The notes under the pieces are model-generated. The model did not search any database and was not told where the DNA came from. It was given only the letters and a program-made list of their open reading frames with translations. From NCBI GenBank assembly GCA_009617715.1, contig VTFK01000223.1, positions 496,001 through 560,000 on the forward strand: DNA of 64,000 nucleotides, written 5' to 3'. A program made the translations under genes and the position numbers. The stretch comes from Plectrocnemia conspersa (taxonomy: Eukaryota > Arthropoda > Insecta > Trichoptera > Polycentropodidae). Positions 1 to 11,984 of this stretch are shown here, one piece after another; position 1 is the first letter of the stretch, and each line of letters begins with the position of its first letter.

Positions 1-1194
1 TGTTCAGCAAGCAACTAACTAATGATAAATCTTTCATGAACGTGAATTAAACTCAGAATAAAATAAAAAAGTAGTACATACTTCGTTCAGTCCGGTCAAT
101 CTAATTGAAAGGCTCTCAGCTAAATTTGTGTGTGTACAGATTGTTTTTAAACCATATATATATATATTAAGTTTTTATTAATATAACACGTTGTTTGCAA
201 AGCTATCCTTCTCGTTAGTAGTGTTCGGGTGTTTAATTTAATATTTGCCTATATTTCTAGTCACCTTTGACATTACACGAAGGAGACTAAATATCCTAAG
301 CTCAAGCTCTGAACGGGCGCGGTTTAATTTCGTCTGTCAACAGGTAGGTAATTTAACGTACCTGTGTCGGAGATCATCTCTCGGATTTATGTTTGCCGAG
401 CGTTTAATATTCCATAAATCCCTGTGATGAATCAAATTTAGACGCGATCTAAAGGTTTCGAGAAGAAAAAAATATTTAATAAATAATAATACTTTTAAAC
501 AGCTAAATACGGTTGGATATAAATACATACTATATAAGGTAAATCAAAATTTTTCTTTCATTTGATAATCCTCATGAGAAATACAGATACATGGCAAAAG
601 CGTTTTTTTATACTTTTTACTGAGTAGAAAACATGCTGCTGCTAAAAATCATCGTCAATTTATTTCTGTTTTGCTAATAACGTTACAAACATGTAAACTG
701 GTATTGTGAATTAGATCAGGAATAAGTGATATTCGTTATAAAGAAAGAATAAGAATAGAGGAAGAAAGGGAAATATAAAAAATAATGGTTCAATAGCAAT
801 TTAATGACTGATGAACAAGGTCAAAAAGTGTCCAGAACTTATGTGTTATTTATTGAAGAAAAAATAAATTATTATTATTATATAAGCTCGACATGGGTTG
901 TTTCCTGAAAATAAAACAGGTGCAATACTTCTATGTCATTGAAAAAAATCTACATGACACTGTGGTAAAAAAAATATTAGCGATTTATTTTTACAATCCA
1001 AAAATACTTCGTATTTTTTATACATAAAAAAATATTTATAATAATATGTTATTTGAGCATTAAAAATTATATTTATTGAGAAATACTATTGTATAATATA
1101 TGTTTTAAAGACTAGAAGAAACTAGAAAAAAATAAGACTAGAAACGTAGAAATGTATTTTGATGACTTAAAAAAATGTATTTAGTAATGTATTT
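1..1194. other. AT-rich noncoding stretch
   Basis: I see no gene here. The two short open frames (245-427 on the plus strand, 337-528 on the minus strand) overlap each other in opposite orientation, have no recognisable motif, and cover the locally GC-richer stretch at 200-430. The rest is A/T-rich with homopolymer runs. One splice-like signal is listed separately. Confidence 0.6.
322..349 (+). promoter_or_regulatory. candidate recursive splice site (zero-length exon)
   Basis: A TAAT-containing, pyrimidine-leaning tract (tttcgtctgtc) leads to CAG at 341-343, followed at once by GTAGGT at 344-349. A 3' splice site directly abutting a 5' splice site is the ratchet-point arrangement known from long fly introns. 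The pyrimidine tract is short and interrupted, so this is one of the weaker of the four + strand candidates. It could be a chance match. Confidence 0.2.
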
Positions 1195-1318
1195 TTTGTG
1201 TTCATTTAAAAGTATAAGTTTTTTAAATGTATTGTGAATATTTATTATAGTAATAAATACTATAATAAATATTCACAATACATTTAAAAAAAAAATGTTA
1301 TTTGTGTTCTTTTAAAGG
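1195..1318. repeat. perfect 34-bp inverted repeat flanked by an 18-bp direct repeat
   Basis: Positions 1219-1252 are an exact reverse complement of 1258-1291, with a 5-nt loop (ataaa). The hairpin is bracketed by an imperfect direct repeat (tttgtgttc, then a T/A-rich tail) at 1195-1212 and 1301-1318, matching at 16 of 18 positions. A perfect stem of this length implies recent origin, gene conversion or selection on the fold. It may be a small foldback element or a replication-slippage palindrome. No transposase or known family is recognisable. Confidence 0.75.
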
Positions 1319-1639
1319 TTTAAACGGATTAAAGCAAAAGCTTGATAATTCAATCAAAATTTACGTAATAAAATATATATTTATATATGTATAAATAGAT
1401 CGTTTAAAGCAATATACAAATTCCGTGTAAACACATAAAATCGTAACAAAAACGTTTTTTTCAATTAAAATTCAGTAAAGAATTCAAGCCAGGCGAGTTG
1501 TGCGTAGAGGGTTGAAATTAATTTAACCTGGCGAACGTGGTTAAACAATTAAACCGTTTCTGCGTTACAAATGAAATTTAAATGAAAAATATCTCCGAAC
1601 AAATTATATTACGTAATTAAAGAGCCAAAATAACCACAG

Positions 1640-1900
1640 GGCGTTGAGTTTTATCATTTTTTTAAGGGTGTCGGTGGCTCTTTTCTTTTCCTTGTGTAAA
1701 GCGTAGACGAGATGTCGCAGATGGCGACGGATGCAAATGAATGCAAGCGAGAGAACATCTGCCCCTTTGATCGCAGAGTCAGGCAAGGTGTTTGAAGATT
1801 CTGAAAGTGGAGCAGATTTAACCCACTTGGTATGCAAATACATATCTATCCGCGCCGTCGAGGGAAAAATTTAAATTATGAAAACGTAGACGAGATTACG
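1640..1900. promoter_or_regulatory. GC-richer island with paired octamer motifs, possible cis-regulatory module
   Basis: This stretch stands out from its A/T-rich surroundings. It contains two exact POU octamers (ATGCAAAT) at 1731-1738 and 1832-1839, about 100 bp apart, and an exact 12-bp direct repeat (cgtagacgagat) at 1702-1713 and 1885-1896. The 79-codon minus-strand frame over it has no recognisable motif. A regulatory module fits better than an exon, but this rests on motif appearance alone. Confidence 0.3.
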
Positions 1901-2167
1901 TAACCATGACTCGAGAAAGCAAGGTCTTTAGTCATAATTCACCGCTTAACCGTTTTATATTGGCATACGACTAGAAGTGTTCATATACATATGATTTTTA
2001 AAATGTAGTGTTTACCCAATATAAGGACACCTGGAAAAATTCTGACATTCTTGATTAGTGTTTTTTTTTATAATAAATAATGATTTTAGCTTTATTATTC
2101 AGTTAAAATTTAATCAAAAAAAATTAAAAGTCTTTAAGGAACTGATAAAATTTTGAGATGAAAAAAT

Positions 2168-2224
2168 AAACCTTTCTCAAAGGTGAATATGTCATTTAGA
2201 CAAATTTACCTTTGAGAAAGGTTT
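2168..2224. repeat. 17-bp perfect inverted repeat
   Basis: 2168-2184 pairs exactly with 2208-2224 (arm aaacctttctcaaaggt). Six of the next eight inner positions also pair, giving about 25 bp of stem around a short A/T loop. No target-site duplication was recognised, so its origin is open. Confidence 0.65.
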
Positions 2225-2283
2225 GTATAATTAAATATTAAGACTTTAATGTAGCATTATTTATTATTTATTAAAATTAAATA

Positions 2284-2460
2284 AGGACCACCGTGACCTA
2301 ACGGGTTACCCTAATGCGACATGATAAGACAATATATAAAATTTGACTATGTTGCTGTATGTGCTCTCGCTTTATAATAGAAACGGTCCAGGTGCCTAAT
2401 CCGGCGATCGGTATCTAAAGAATAGAATAATAATATTATGCGCAGGGTAGAATGTATTGT
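2284..2460 (-). repeat. dispersed repeat related to 59350-59422
   Basis: Positions 2396-2458 and 59352-59422 align closely, sharing the blocks gatcg, taataatattat and ggtagaa. Read on the minus strand, both translate to a similar peptide beginning NTFY, continuing through an N-I-I-rich core and ending in YRS-D. Here the frame is closed by a stop at 2396-2398. A decayed coding piece of a retroelement or a plain dispersed repeat would both fit. The family is not recognised. Confidence 0.45.
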
Positions 2461-3028
2461 CTAGCTAGTGCGCGTCCTTTCCAAACAAAAAGTAGTTTTT
2501 GGCGGTTCTTATGAGTGATGCTACTAGGTGGTCCGTGCAATATACGATTTATTTTATTTGAAAATCGTCATGACTACTAATATTTGCTATTTAAATCTAT
2601 CATAATATTCATTACGTATTTCATAAACTATTTAAATTCCTTGTATCTTTTGTATATCTTCTTATATATAATTGTTCTAAGCCGCTTCCGCTTCCGGACG
2701 CGCATAACTTAAAATGAAAAAATCTTCGTTCAATTCTGTACTCTGTCAATCGTATCGCTTTGTTTGAACGGTGTATAATAATACACGTAAACAAAGGAAA
2801 TATATTTAATTATAATAATAAATAATAATAAAAATAAAAATAAAATTTGCTTCATTGCTTTCCGAGGAGCCGGTAATGGATTCTGTTGTTTCGACCAATG
2901 AAAAATAAGCATTCAAATATAAAACAAGATGGCTGACAGTACCATGACAACAGTTTTAAATAATTATTATTTAATAATAAAATTTTGTTACGCGACAATA
3001 ATTTTCATTAATTCGTCATTTGACTGAA
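2461..3028. other. AT-rich noncoding stretch
   Basis: I see no gene. The stretch holds A/T-rich sequence, an (AAT)n-like run near 2806-2845 and a 60-codon minus-strand frame with no motif. It leads into the local duplication that starts at 3029. Confidence 0.5.
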
Positions 3029-3370
3029 TATAAATAATCGGGTTGCAAATTAACTAGGTGTGTTATAACTATGAAATTTAAATACACACATAATGTGTTG
3101 AGGATTAGAAGAATACATTGATTAAACTGGATAAACAATCATAAAACAATATTCGTAATGAAATCTTCAAATTTTGAATTCCTGGCGACGGGCTCCGAGG
3201 CCGAAAAGTGAGTTTTTCCTTTTATAAATAATCGGATTGCAAATTAACTAGATGTGTTATAACTATGAAAATTAAATATATACATAATGTGTATAGGATA
3301 AGAAGAATACGTTGATTAAATTAGATAAACAATCATAATCACCGGGTTCCGAGGCCGAAAAGTGAGTTTT
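3029..3370 (+). repeat. local tandem duplication (two diverged copies, about 195-bp offset)
   Basis: Copy 1 (about 3029-3216) and copy 2 (about 3223-3370) share ordered blocks. Both begin ataaataatcgg, carry aattaacta and gtgttataactatga, and end in ccgaggccgaaaagtgag. Copy 2 lacks about 40 bp present in copy 1 just before the final block. The copies differ at scattered positions, so the duplication is not recent. No function is evident. Confidence 0.75.
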
Positions 3371-3694
3371 TTTTTATATTACATAATCATTATCATTGCT
3401 TCTGATTTAATGCACATATACGTTAGATTTTAAGAATTGAAAATAGCAACTATAGGTGATCGATTGTGTTGTAGCGTCAGTAAGGTGTAACAAAATATTT
3501 TTTAATATCAGTAATATTTTTGAGCTGATGTGTAATCGATGCTATTTATTATTATTATTTATTTAAACTGTAAACCTACTTTTAAATGATACAAAATGTT
3601 ACGTTTTATTAATTTTTTTTATGTTGCAAACATTTTGGTATTTTTTTGTTTTAATAATATTTTTTAAGTTACAAACCGATTTTAAAAATTAATA

Positions 3695-4173
3695 CAGCGA
3701 AATCTCTTTGTAACGAATACCGAAATAACGAAATTCCCAGTATAACGAATCTTCAATTTGTCGCCGAAAAACTTTCATACAAAATGTTTTCATTGTAACG
3801 AAGACTGATCTCAGTATAACGAAATATTTTGATCTGAATTTAAAAATGACGTTACAACTTGACACAATATTTTTCCGAATTCAGTTCGTCCTTGACTTTG
3901 CGTGTGACAGATGTGTTCAAAAGCGACATTACTGGTGTTTTACTGACCCTCAAACTTTTTTTATAAAACATTATATTCGCAAACTTTATTGTGTTTCATA
4001 CAGTATCCTTAAAAATGGACAAAAAACAATCTGTCTACCTTGTAAGAGGTTATTTTGACGCTGTAGTAATATGGTAATTAAAAATAAAATGATAATATAT
4101 CATCTTCCTTACATTCAATATAACGAATTTTCAGTATACCGAAATTTATTCATTACTTCCGCGAGCTTCGCTA
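3695..4173. mobile_element. degenerate pogo/Tigger-like non-autonomous element
   Basis: The left end reads cagcgaaatctc and then gtaacgaata. The right end, reverse-complemented, reads tagcgaagctc and then gtaatgaata. Both ends are followed by repeated taacgaa blocks, and a TA dinucleotide sits at each boundary (3693-3694 and 4174-4175). Repeated taacgaa in the termini and a TA target are typical of pogo/Tigger relatives. The internal 70-codon frame shows no DDE motif, so this is a short non-autonomous or decayed copy. Family assignment is from TIR style only. Confidence 0.5.
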
Positions 4174-4659
4174 TATTGCGATTTTAATGTACAATGTTTT
4201 AAACCTATATAAAGGATATACAATATTTAGACTTATCATTAAATATATAAGTTTCAAATCTAACGGTAAATAATATAAAATGTTTTCTCCTAGAAATATT
4301 TAGTCAAGTTGTAAACCTATTTTTAAATGAATTGAAAATTCAAGTAGTTTATTATAGATTGAACCATTTTGACTATCATTGAAAATAGTAAATATTAATG
4401 TTTAATTTGAACCATTACATTTTAAAATATTTAAAAAAAATCAGAACGAAGCAAAAATAATATTTAAAACCCAAAAAGTTGAGGGTCCGGTATTCGCACA
4501 CTCGCTAGTATTTAATAAATTACATCAAATATATTTTATACTCTTGTTTTTTTTGTATGGATTCGATGTTAAAGAACAAGGTATATTTATATAAAAATTC
4601 AATACGAATAAAGTCCATATAACGTACATATTTATATCTTTAAAAAAATAAAGTTTTAC
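4174..4659. other. AT-rich noncoding stretch
   Basis: I see no gene. A segment near 4305-4330 resembles one near 3565-3595 (gtaaacct followed by a T-run and aaatga), on either side of the pogo-like element. This suggests the element inserted into, or sits beside, an older local repeat. Confidence 0.4.
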
Positions 4660-5180
4660 GTGTCTTCGTGCAAATTGCGTCAACTTCTCACGCGATATTC
4701 CCCAGTGCAAAAATGTGGAAGGTCTTCCTTCAACTAAATTATGAAAGTTGGTTCAAAGTTCGACCCATAGTCGCCTCGCAGTCGAGGGTATCATTTCGTA
4801 TAAGGACGAAAAGTTTTTTCAAGCATATCACATGTCGAGATTTAAAAAATTGTATGAGATCTTTCGGCCATATTTTGCTTAAATTCATTTCGTTAATTAA
4901 ATTCGCCCACGAAAGTTTCTTGTATTTAATTAGATGAATTTTAGAGTTTCGCGTACAGTACAAAGTCAGTGGTGCATTAAATTCGCAAAATATAAATGCA
5001 TTATTTAGTTAGGCGAGCAGTTGTATCGTTCGAGCGCATTGTTGTGTTCACAATTTAAACTAATAAGAACGAAACCGAGGAAGTCGATTTCATATGCGTG
5101 TTGTGCTGTCTGCAAATGAAAATTAACTTAGAATCTTGTTTACATCTCCCTTTTGCTTTTGAATGCAAATAGCTGCAAAC
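4660..5180. promoter_or_regulatory. higher-complexity island with a DR1-like motif
   Basis: This is a GC-richer stretch with overlapping open frames on both strands (4668-4937 plus, 4739-4963 minus), neither of which resembles a known protein. It contains a direct-repeat-1 nuclear-receptor-like site, GGTTCA A AGTTCG, at 4750-4762, and an exact ATGCAAAT near 5163. A conserved noncoding element is the likeliest reading. A small exon cannot be excluded. Confidence 0.25.
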
Positions 5181-8100
5181 GCCTAAGGTATACATTTTAA
5201 TATGCATTGTAATTATACATATTTAACAATTAGTTTGTCGTGACAAATTATAATTAAAATTAATGGTTTTGGAGACGTAGGCTCTTATTCTTAGTATCGT
5301 CCATAAAGTTCATACATTATTTGATTAATTGTTCATTATAAACATTTGTAAACGATTGTTTTTTTAATTGTTCGGTAAAAGTTTCTCATCTTATTCTTTT
5401 CTAAAGACTCATATTTATATATACATATATAACGTAAATGCCATAACATGAAAAAGTTGTTATGCTTTTCAGCAACAGTTTCATTGAAGGAACATAATTA
5501 TTTTAAAATGTATAAATAACATTCTTGTGACTTAAGCCTAGTTTTTTGTACTACGCGTTGTCAAGAAAATAAAGATACAAGGCTATATAAAATCGCTTCT
5601 ATTTTGCTTAACGAATACTTCTCATATTTTATGTTCGTAAATTGGCACGCATTGCGGAAATTTAGTAGAAATTTTGTTTTTGCAACCAGCTTGAGGTCAA
5701 TGTGATATGAGCCATTTTCCAAGGTTATGCGACTTATTCGTTCAAAATTTATATTCGTTAATAGATAACAAAAAAATTTTTTTACATAGCTTAATATTAT
5801 TTTTAAAGTAAATATTAATAAAATCAGTTGGACATGTATAAAATATATTATGTACAGATTCATTAATGACCTTAATGATTCCATTAATAACCTTTAACCC
5901 TTTGTTTAGTGAGTTAATTTACACACATTTTCAATTTGTTGGTATACAGCTGGGAGTGACTTAAGTTTACGTATTATTTCAAAATTATTTCTGTTGTTAA
6001 AAAAGTCAGTGATTGCTTTGATTTTTTTTACTATTTTGTTGTATTAGTGTGTTTTAATAATTTATTTCATTTTTTATCAATTTAGAGGCTCTCAATATTT
6101 TTTTATAAAATTATTATAAAATATTTTTTGTTACGTTCATTTATTTCGTATTCTATAATTTATTTATATTATTATTTATAAAAATCATTTACGTTAAAGC
6201 AAATTACATAAATAAGTATATACTATTTTTTATTTATTATTTCTTCAGTTATATATGTAAATAAATAACTATCAGGGGTACCTTAAAACAGTAAAAGTTC
6301 GACCGTTGTACATGTAAAAAAAAATTATGCATTTAAAATAAACCATACAGTAATTAAACACACTGTACTTTTGTGAAGAAGTCCGTTAATGGAAACTTCG
6401 TACATGTTATTTTTTCATATTCATATAGGAAAAAAATACATTATAAAAATTGCTTATTAGTGTCGCATTGAACACCTTAAGTTTTAACTTATCAGTTAAT
6501 ACTATATTACCCATGACCTCTGCCGAAAAATTTAAGGTTAAAAAAATATGTTGAAAATTAGTTAAAATGTTCATAGCAAATCATATTAATTATTTATATA
6601 ATATATTGTCATATATAATACATACATATGTTTACATTAACATATACGTTTTTTTACAATGATACTTAAATTTAGTGTATTTTTTTGATTAAAAAAGTAT
6701 TTTAATTATTCATTAAAAAAATAATATAGAAACAGTATTATAATAACACATTATTAACAAGTTTATTATTACGTTTTAAAAATATAGTTTCAACGATATT
6801 TTCTCAGACTGTATTGCAGGCAACTATTTTTGAAACCCAGCTTCTGTTTATAACACTGCTAAAAATGTCATACATAGAATTTATTTATAAAACTTATCCT
6901 ATATACTAGTCGAGTACAATCTTTTAATATTTTAACCGAATAAAATTACAATAAATAATATATTATAGAAAAAAATATATAGTATATTACCCTACATTTT
7001 TGACCCTTATTGTCTGCGCATATTTAGTATATACAATCAGTTGAAATTACGAAGAGAGTAATTGTCAAATAATTCCAGTTCTCATCTTAATGCCATCTTC
7101 AAGCAGATAAAGCGTTTTATCGCTTAGAAGTTACGCGCTGAGGTTTAAGATTTCGCTTTTATTCGCCATTAGATTATATCGCTAATGGAATTTTAAGCGC
7201 AGCCTGTATACGTTTACAGACTTCTTGGTTCACGCACAGAATGTTTATTTGACTCATTTTATGTTTAGAGTATATACTATATAATATAATAAAAGTGAAA
7301 TATATTTAAAATATTAAAAATAGATTTTCTCTTTATTGTTTTAGCTTTCGAACTGTCGAGGAGACGCTCGTGTCTCGTTTAGCTTTTCAGTTGATTTTTT
7401 TTGATACGTGTACTATTTCTGGTCACAAAGCGATTGCATTGTGTCTCACGTTCCCTTTGTCCATCGAATTCCACGCTGTAATATGTTTTGGATTTTTCTG
7501 GCGTATTTTGTCTCTTCAAGATGTGATGTCAAAGTGTCTTTCGACCGACAAAGAAATGCCAAAAATGCTATAGACATTTTAAAAAGATAATCAATTTTCA
7601 GAACGAGCTGTCTTAATGACCAGTTTTTTTCAAAACATTGATTTATTGTTTTCTTGTTGGTCTTGTAATTACTACGATGTGTTGCATTATATGTATACGT
7701 AAATAAGCATGAATATTGCTACAAAAATGAATGTGAATATTTAAATTGTTTTTAAATTTAACTATTTTATGATAATTTAACTGACATAAACACTTTATTT
7801 TATAAAGCAGAATTCGTGCTTTTATTTTACTATTTATATATGAAAACTTATTGAAATTTTGCTTTGCGTCAATCGAATATTAAATTGCTCGACACGGTTT
7901 GTGATAAAATTTGATATACGCATAATTTGCATCGTTTCCTTTATGAACGAAATTACACTGACGGAAATTACTTTCGCCGCTGTAATTTTTATATATTATA
8001 TAAGTATATATATATAAATATATGTATATATCGGCACGTATATTATATATAATACTTGTATATAATATTATCAAATTGCGAAACGTACGACTCTTTTCCT

Positions 8101-10042
8101 GCATACCGTTTCGGCTACTAGGCTATATTTTTATATCTTGAATATTTATCCTCCGGGGGAGGCGTTAAGTATGTAACGTTACGTATACCTCGTGAAATGT
8201 AATATTTGTAAAATTATATACACGTATATATGAGTATGTGATGAATATTTAAATTTAGCTTTATATTTTATAAAATAAAGTCGAAAATATATGGTTTTAT
8301 ATTCATTGAGTATAAAAGCAAAGTATATGAAATAATATTTTATTCATATGCATATATTAATTTATAAATATTTATTGCAATAAATTAATGATATTAGATA
8401 ATTTATTTGTATATATATATATATATATAAAATAATTTATTACTCTTTATATATATTACATTTATATATCCGTATTTATATTATTTAAGCTATAAACATA
8501 TTATATAATTAGTAAAATAATCTGATAGCATATTTTATATAAAATATTACTTTTTTTTTATACATATAAGTTTTGCTGTATATTACGATAAAAGTCATTG
8601 TTAAAATATTAACTAAGATACTAAAAGGAAGATTTAATACCTAAATGAAAGCTCTTGGTTTAGTGATAAATAGTATTTTTAATAATGGGTGCTACATGCA
8701 GTGTCATCTGAGTTTTAATTTTTAAAATAATCATTAGAGCAGTTAAATTATACAATCGTTAGAATAGATATTTATTATATGTCATTGGAAATTCTGACTC
8801 TGAAACAGAATTTATAAAAATACGTTTAATTTAATTTATAAAAAAAATATTTAATTTATAAACAAAAAATAAGCACGACTACAATTTATTTTTAACATCT
8901 TTTTAGCACTAATGGAAACGTGTGTTAAATTGAGAGTAAACTAATCTTTAACCGTTAAGTCGGTCTTAATTTATAGTACACTCTTAACAAATTGTGTACA
9001 TGTTTTCTCGTATATTCAGGGTTCAATATACGAAAGCGCCTTATATATAAATTACAAATATAGTATGCATGTAAATAAAAAAATATACATATAAATTAGA
9101 CTGAAAAGCAAAAGTAAGCCGTCCGATTCTTATTTATGGTCGGGTGTTTATATTTAAAAAAAAACTGTCAACAATGTCCCCTGCCGGAAACTTTTCTATA
9201 TAGACTTCGTGTATATTCTGTTGGGTTCTACCCTCGCTCCTTAAACTTTGAAAATCTTGCCGTGAATATACTCTAGTCGGGGGTTTTATTTATATTTTAC
9301 GAGTACAAAGTTAACGCGTGTACAGGCGAAAACTTTAAGTAACGAATCTCTGTGTGAATTGCGTACATGCTTGACGCTTATTAGTCGATCGTATATCAAA
9401 ATATTGATATTAGAAAGGCGAGGAGCATATTGTTGTTTAATATGTTACATGAATATAAGCATACTTGACAGAAACGTTATAGATTACTTAGAAATTATAT
9501 ACTATTGACTTTTTTGGAACAAAAGCCATAATCTAGATTGCCTTTTATTTTCTAGATAATAAATACAATTTGTGTAAAATAATCATTTTAAAATTACTAA
9601 TACAAACAAAAATCAAAAGCTCAGATCATGGTCTATTTTAAATAATGACTTAATGTTCATTCCTGAATTACAATATTTAATGAATGTTTGATCTGCATCG
9701 AATTTGGCGAAATGGTGAATGAAAGGCATTACCATATTCATGAAAGACATTTACATATTTTTATACAATAGAGTATAAATTTAATCCAATAAATCGATTC
9801 GTTTGCCAACATATGTAGATTCTGCGTAATAATTGGTAAACCAATTGTTTTTCGTATCCGGTACGCTCAATTAGCGATTGTCGTCGACGACGACGACGAT
9901 AAGCGGTACGCACCGTCGTTTTTCGATCGCCGGGATTTATGTATAATAAATCTATCCCTAAAAATACTAGATATTAATATATACTAGTTAATTAATGACA
10001 ACATTATAATTAGCTAGAAGAAAAAATATTTGATTATATGTC
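5181..10042. other. long AT-rich noncoding stretch with a few islands
   Basis: I see no gene. Short open frames such as 5561-5884 (minus), 7370-7573 (plus) and 7880-8104 (minus) lack recognisable motifs. Positions 7990-8560 are mostly TA-rich low-complexity sequence, including an uninterrupted (TA)n run at about 8410-8429. Somewhat GC-richer patches at 7080-7250, 7340-7620, 9120-9420 and 9840-9950 (the last with a short gac/cga triplet run) may be regulatory. Confidence 0.5.
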
Positions 10043-10044
10043 TA

Positions 10045-10906
10045 GAGTACGCTCGGGATAAGGATGCCGGTTTGTTATTGTGTGCGTGTACATGTATATG
10101 CGAGGGAGAAGCGATGTAGCGTGTACTTCGTTGTCTCGCTTTCTCTTTTAAGGACAGTCGCTGATTCGTCAACGCTGTATTCGTCATTAAAGTGCAGTGT
10201 GGCACAGAAGTTCGATCTTCTCTGGTGAATTATTTTAAATAATTTTGTGTTGATATTGGTTTAACTTAGATATGCCCACTGTCCTAAGGGTAGGTCACTA
10301 AACTCGTGCCACTGTTTTTTATTTATAAATGAAATAGAGAACAAAATTTCTTGGGCATATCTGGGTTATTTGATATCAAGGCTTTAAATATACACTGTAA
10401 GTTATTCGTTCTCTTACCCGTGGATTAAAATATTTTAAATATTTTTCCATCAATCCGTACGTTGTTGGTTTTTTTACACTATTCTCTGTAAGGCTTAAAA
10501 AAAATATTAATCTTATCGTTGCGCCAATGATAATTTTTTGATTTATTCAATGGATTCTAATGATTTAATAGAGTCGTCGAGCCATTAAACAATCTGCAAA
10601 TACTTTCTTATCCCATTTTATATCTTTTTGCTTTTGAAGAATAGCTAATTCATTCTTTGTTCGACTAGTGAAAGATTTTGAATTTTGCAAATATTTAATT
10701 AATGACATTAATATCTGGTTTCTTCGATTAAATAATATATTTTTAATTGTCCGTAGAAATTTACAATTGAGCTCAGATGTATGTATGTTAAATAAACATA
10801 TATTTTCTTTTAAAATAAAAAAAATAAATATTCTGAGCGAAATTGTTTTGAGCCACACAGTTCACTCACACAATAACAAACCGGAATCCTTATCCCGAGC
10901 GTACTC
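10045..10906. mobile_element. TA-flanked 862-bp TIR element, copy 1
   Basis: The termini match over about 44 bp with two mismatches, starting gagtacgctcgggataagga, and are bracketed by TA (10043-10044 and 10907-10908). A second copy lies at 32141-33012 in the same orientation. TA targets point to the Tc1/mariner superfamily, but no transposase is recognisable. The frames at 10014-10205, 10565-10858 and 10668-10919 are incidental. Inside is a further inverted repeat of about 27 bp (10251-10278 against 10352-10378, core gatatgccca), which could be a nested element or a structural part of the parent. Confidence 0.8.
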
Positions 10907-10908
10907 TA

Positions 10909-11770
10909 CTAATAGATAATGACATATCGTATGTTTTTATATACATCTAATAACTAGATCTTGATGTTTTGTTCACATCACAGTGGCATACAAAACTACT
11001 ATTTTTTATAACACAGTTATAACGTTCTAAATATAAATACATATATACTACATCTAACATCGTCATTTTTTTATTGTCAATATCTTTTGGCAGATAAGCG
11101 ATTTATATCTACCAGTGTACAACCCAATCCTAGGATCCCGAATGATTTAAAATACATATAAATACCTTAAAAAAATAATTCTCAAAATTTTGGATTTTTT
11201 TTTTATAACAGTCGATTTTGTTTCTGTGAAACTATTATTTGTATAAAGTCAAATTTGTCATTGTACAAATGTTTGATGTTTGTTAGAATTACTGAATAAA
11301 TGTCAGAAAAGCACCGTATTTCATTAAGTTTTACAAATATATTATACTAGCTTTCCCATTTGTTGTATTGTCTATAGTTTTCTTATCCAGAACTTTCAGA
11401 ATTATAATGAAAAAATGTCAATGAAACTGTAATAGCATGTAAATATGAACATATATATGTATATATATATATTTAAAATTTATTTTTTATATATGTATGT
11501 ATATTTTTGTTCCGTTTCTGCGAAATAAACTACGAGATTTGAAATATGAAATTTAATTTCTTTCGTTTTCATGGAGAATCCCGTGGAGCTTTTCTAAGAA
11601 ATTCTCTGCTAAAATCTTAAATACATACACGCTCTTGACCGTGCAAACTGAAACTTTTGCAAAGGCATAAATTATATTTGAGACTGTGTTAAGTACATGC
11701 CTACACACACTTTGCTTGATTAAACATTTATGTTATCATATTATACGATGTAATAAAATTAATTAAACAT
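10909..11770. other. AT-rich noncoding stretch
   Basis: I see no gene. The stretch holds A/T-rich sequence with a TA-repeat patch near 11452-11472. It runs up to the splice-like signal at 11785. Confidence 0.5.
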
Positions 11771-11793
11771 ATTTGTTTTTGTTACAGGTGAGT
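11771..11793 (+). promoter_or_regulatory. candidate recursive splice site
   Basis: A T/G-rich tract (atttgtttttgtta) ends in CAG at 11785-11787 and runs directly into GTGAGT at 11788-11793, a strong donor hexamer. Possible branch-point-like ttaat sequences lie about 25 nt upstream. The layout matches the known ratchet-point pattern with no exon between acceptor and donor. It would act in nuclear pre-mRNA of a + strand host gene whose exons lie outside the window. Confidence 0.4.
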
Positions 11794-11866
11794 TGCTTCG
11801 CAATCCCGCTGAGTTCTATTTAATAAAAATAGGTAGAAAATGTTTTTATTTAATAAATTATGTATG

Positions 11867-11984
11867 TACAAGGTGATTCATTAGTCACTATAACATTTAT
11901 TTATTATCTTATAATTTTAAACCAAATAATACAAATATGTAATATGGAAAATATTATTATAAGTAACTTCTAAAACACCTTGTA
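11867..11984. mobile_element. possible 118-bp MITE
   Basis: The ends tacaaggtg (11867-11875) and caccttgta (11976-11984) are exact inverted copies, with weaker similarity continuing inward for about 13 bp. The small size and A/T-rich interior fit a miniature element. No target duplication was established and no other copy was noticed in the window. Confidence 0.35.
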
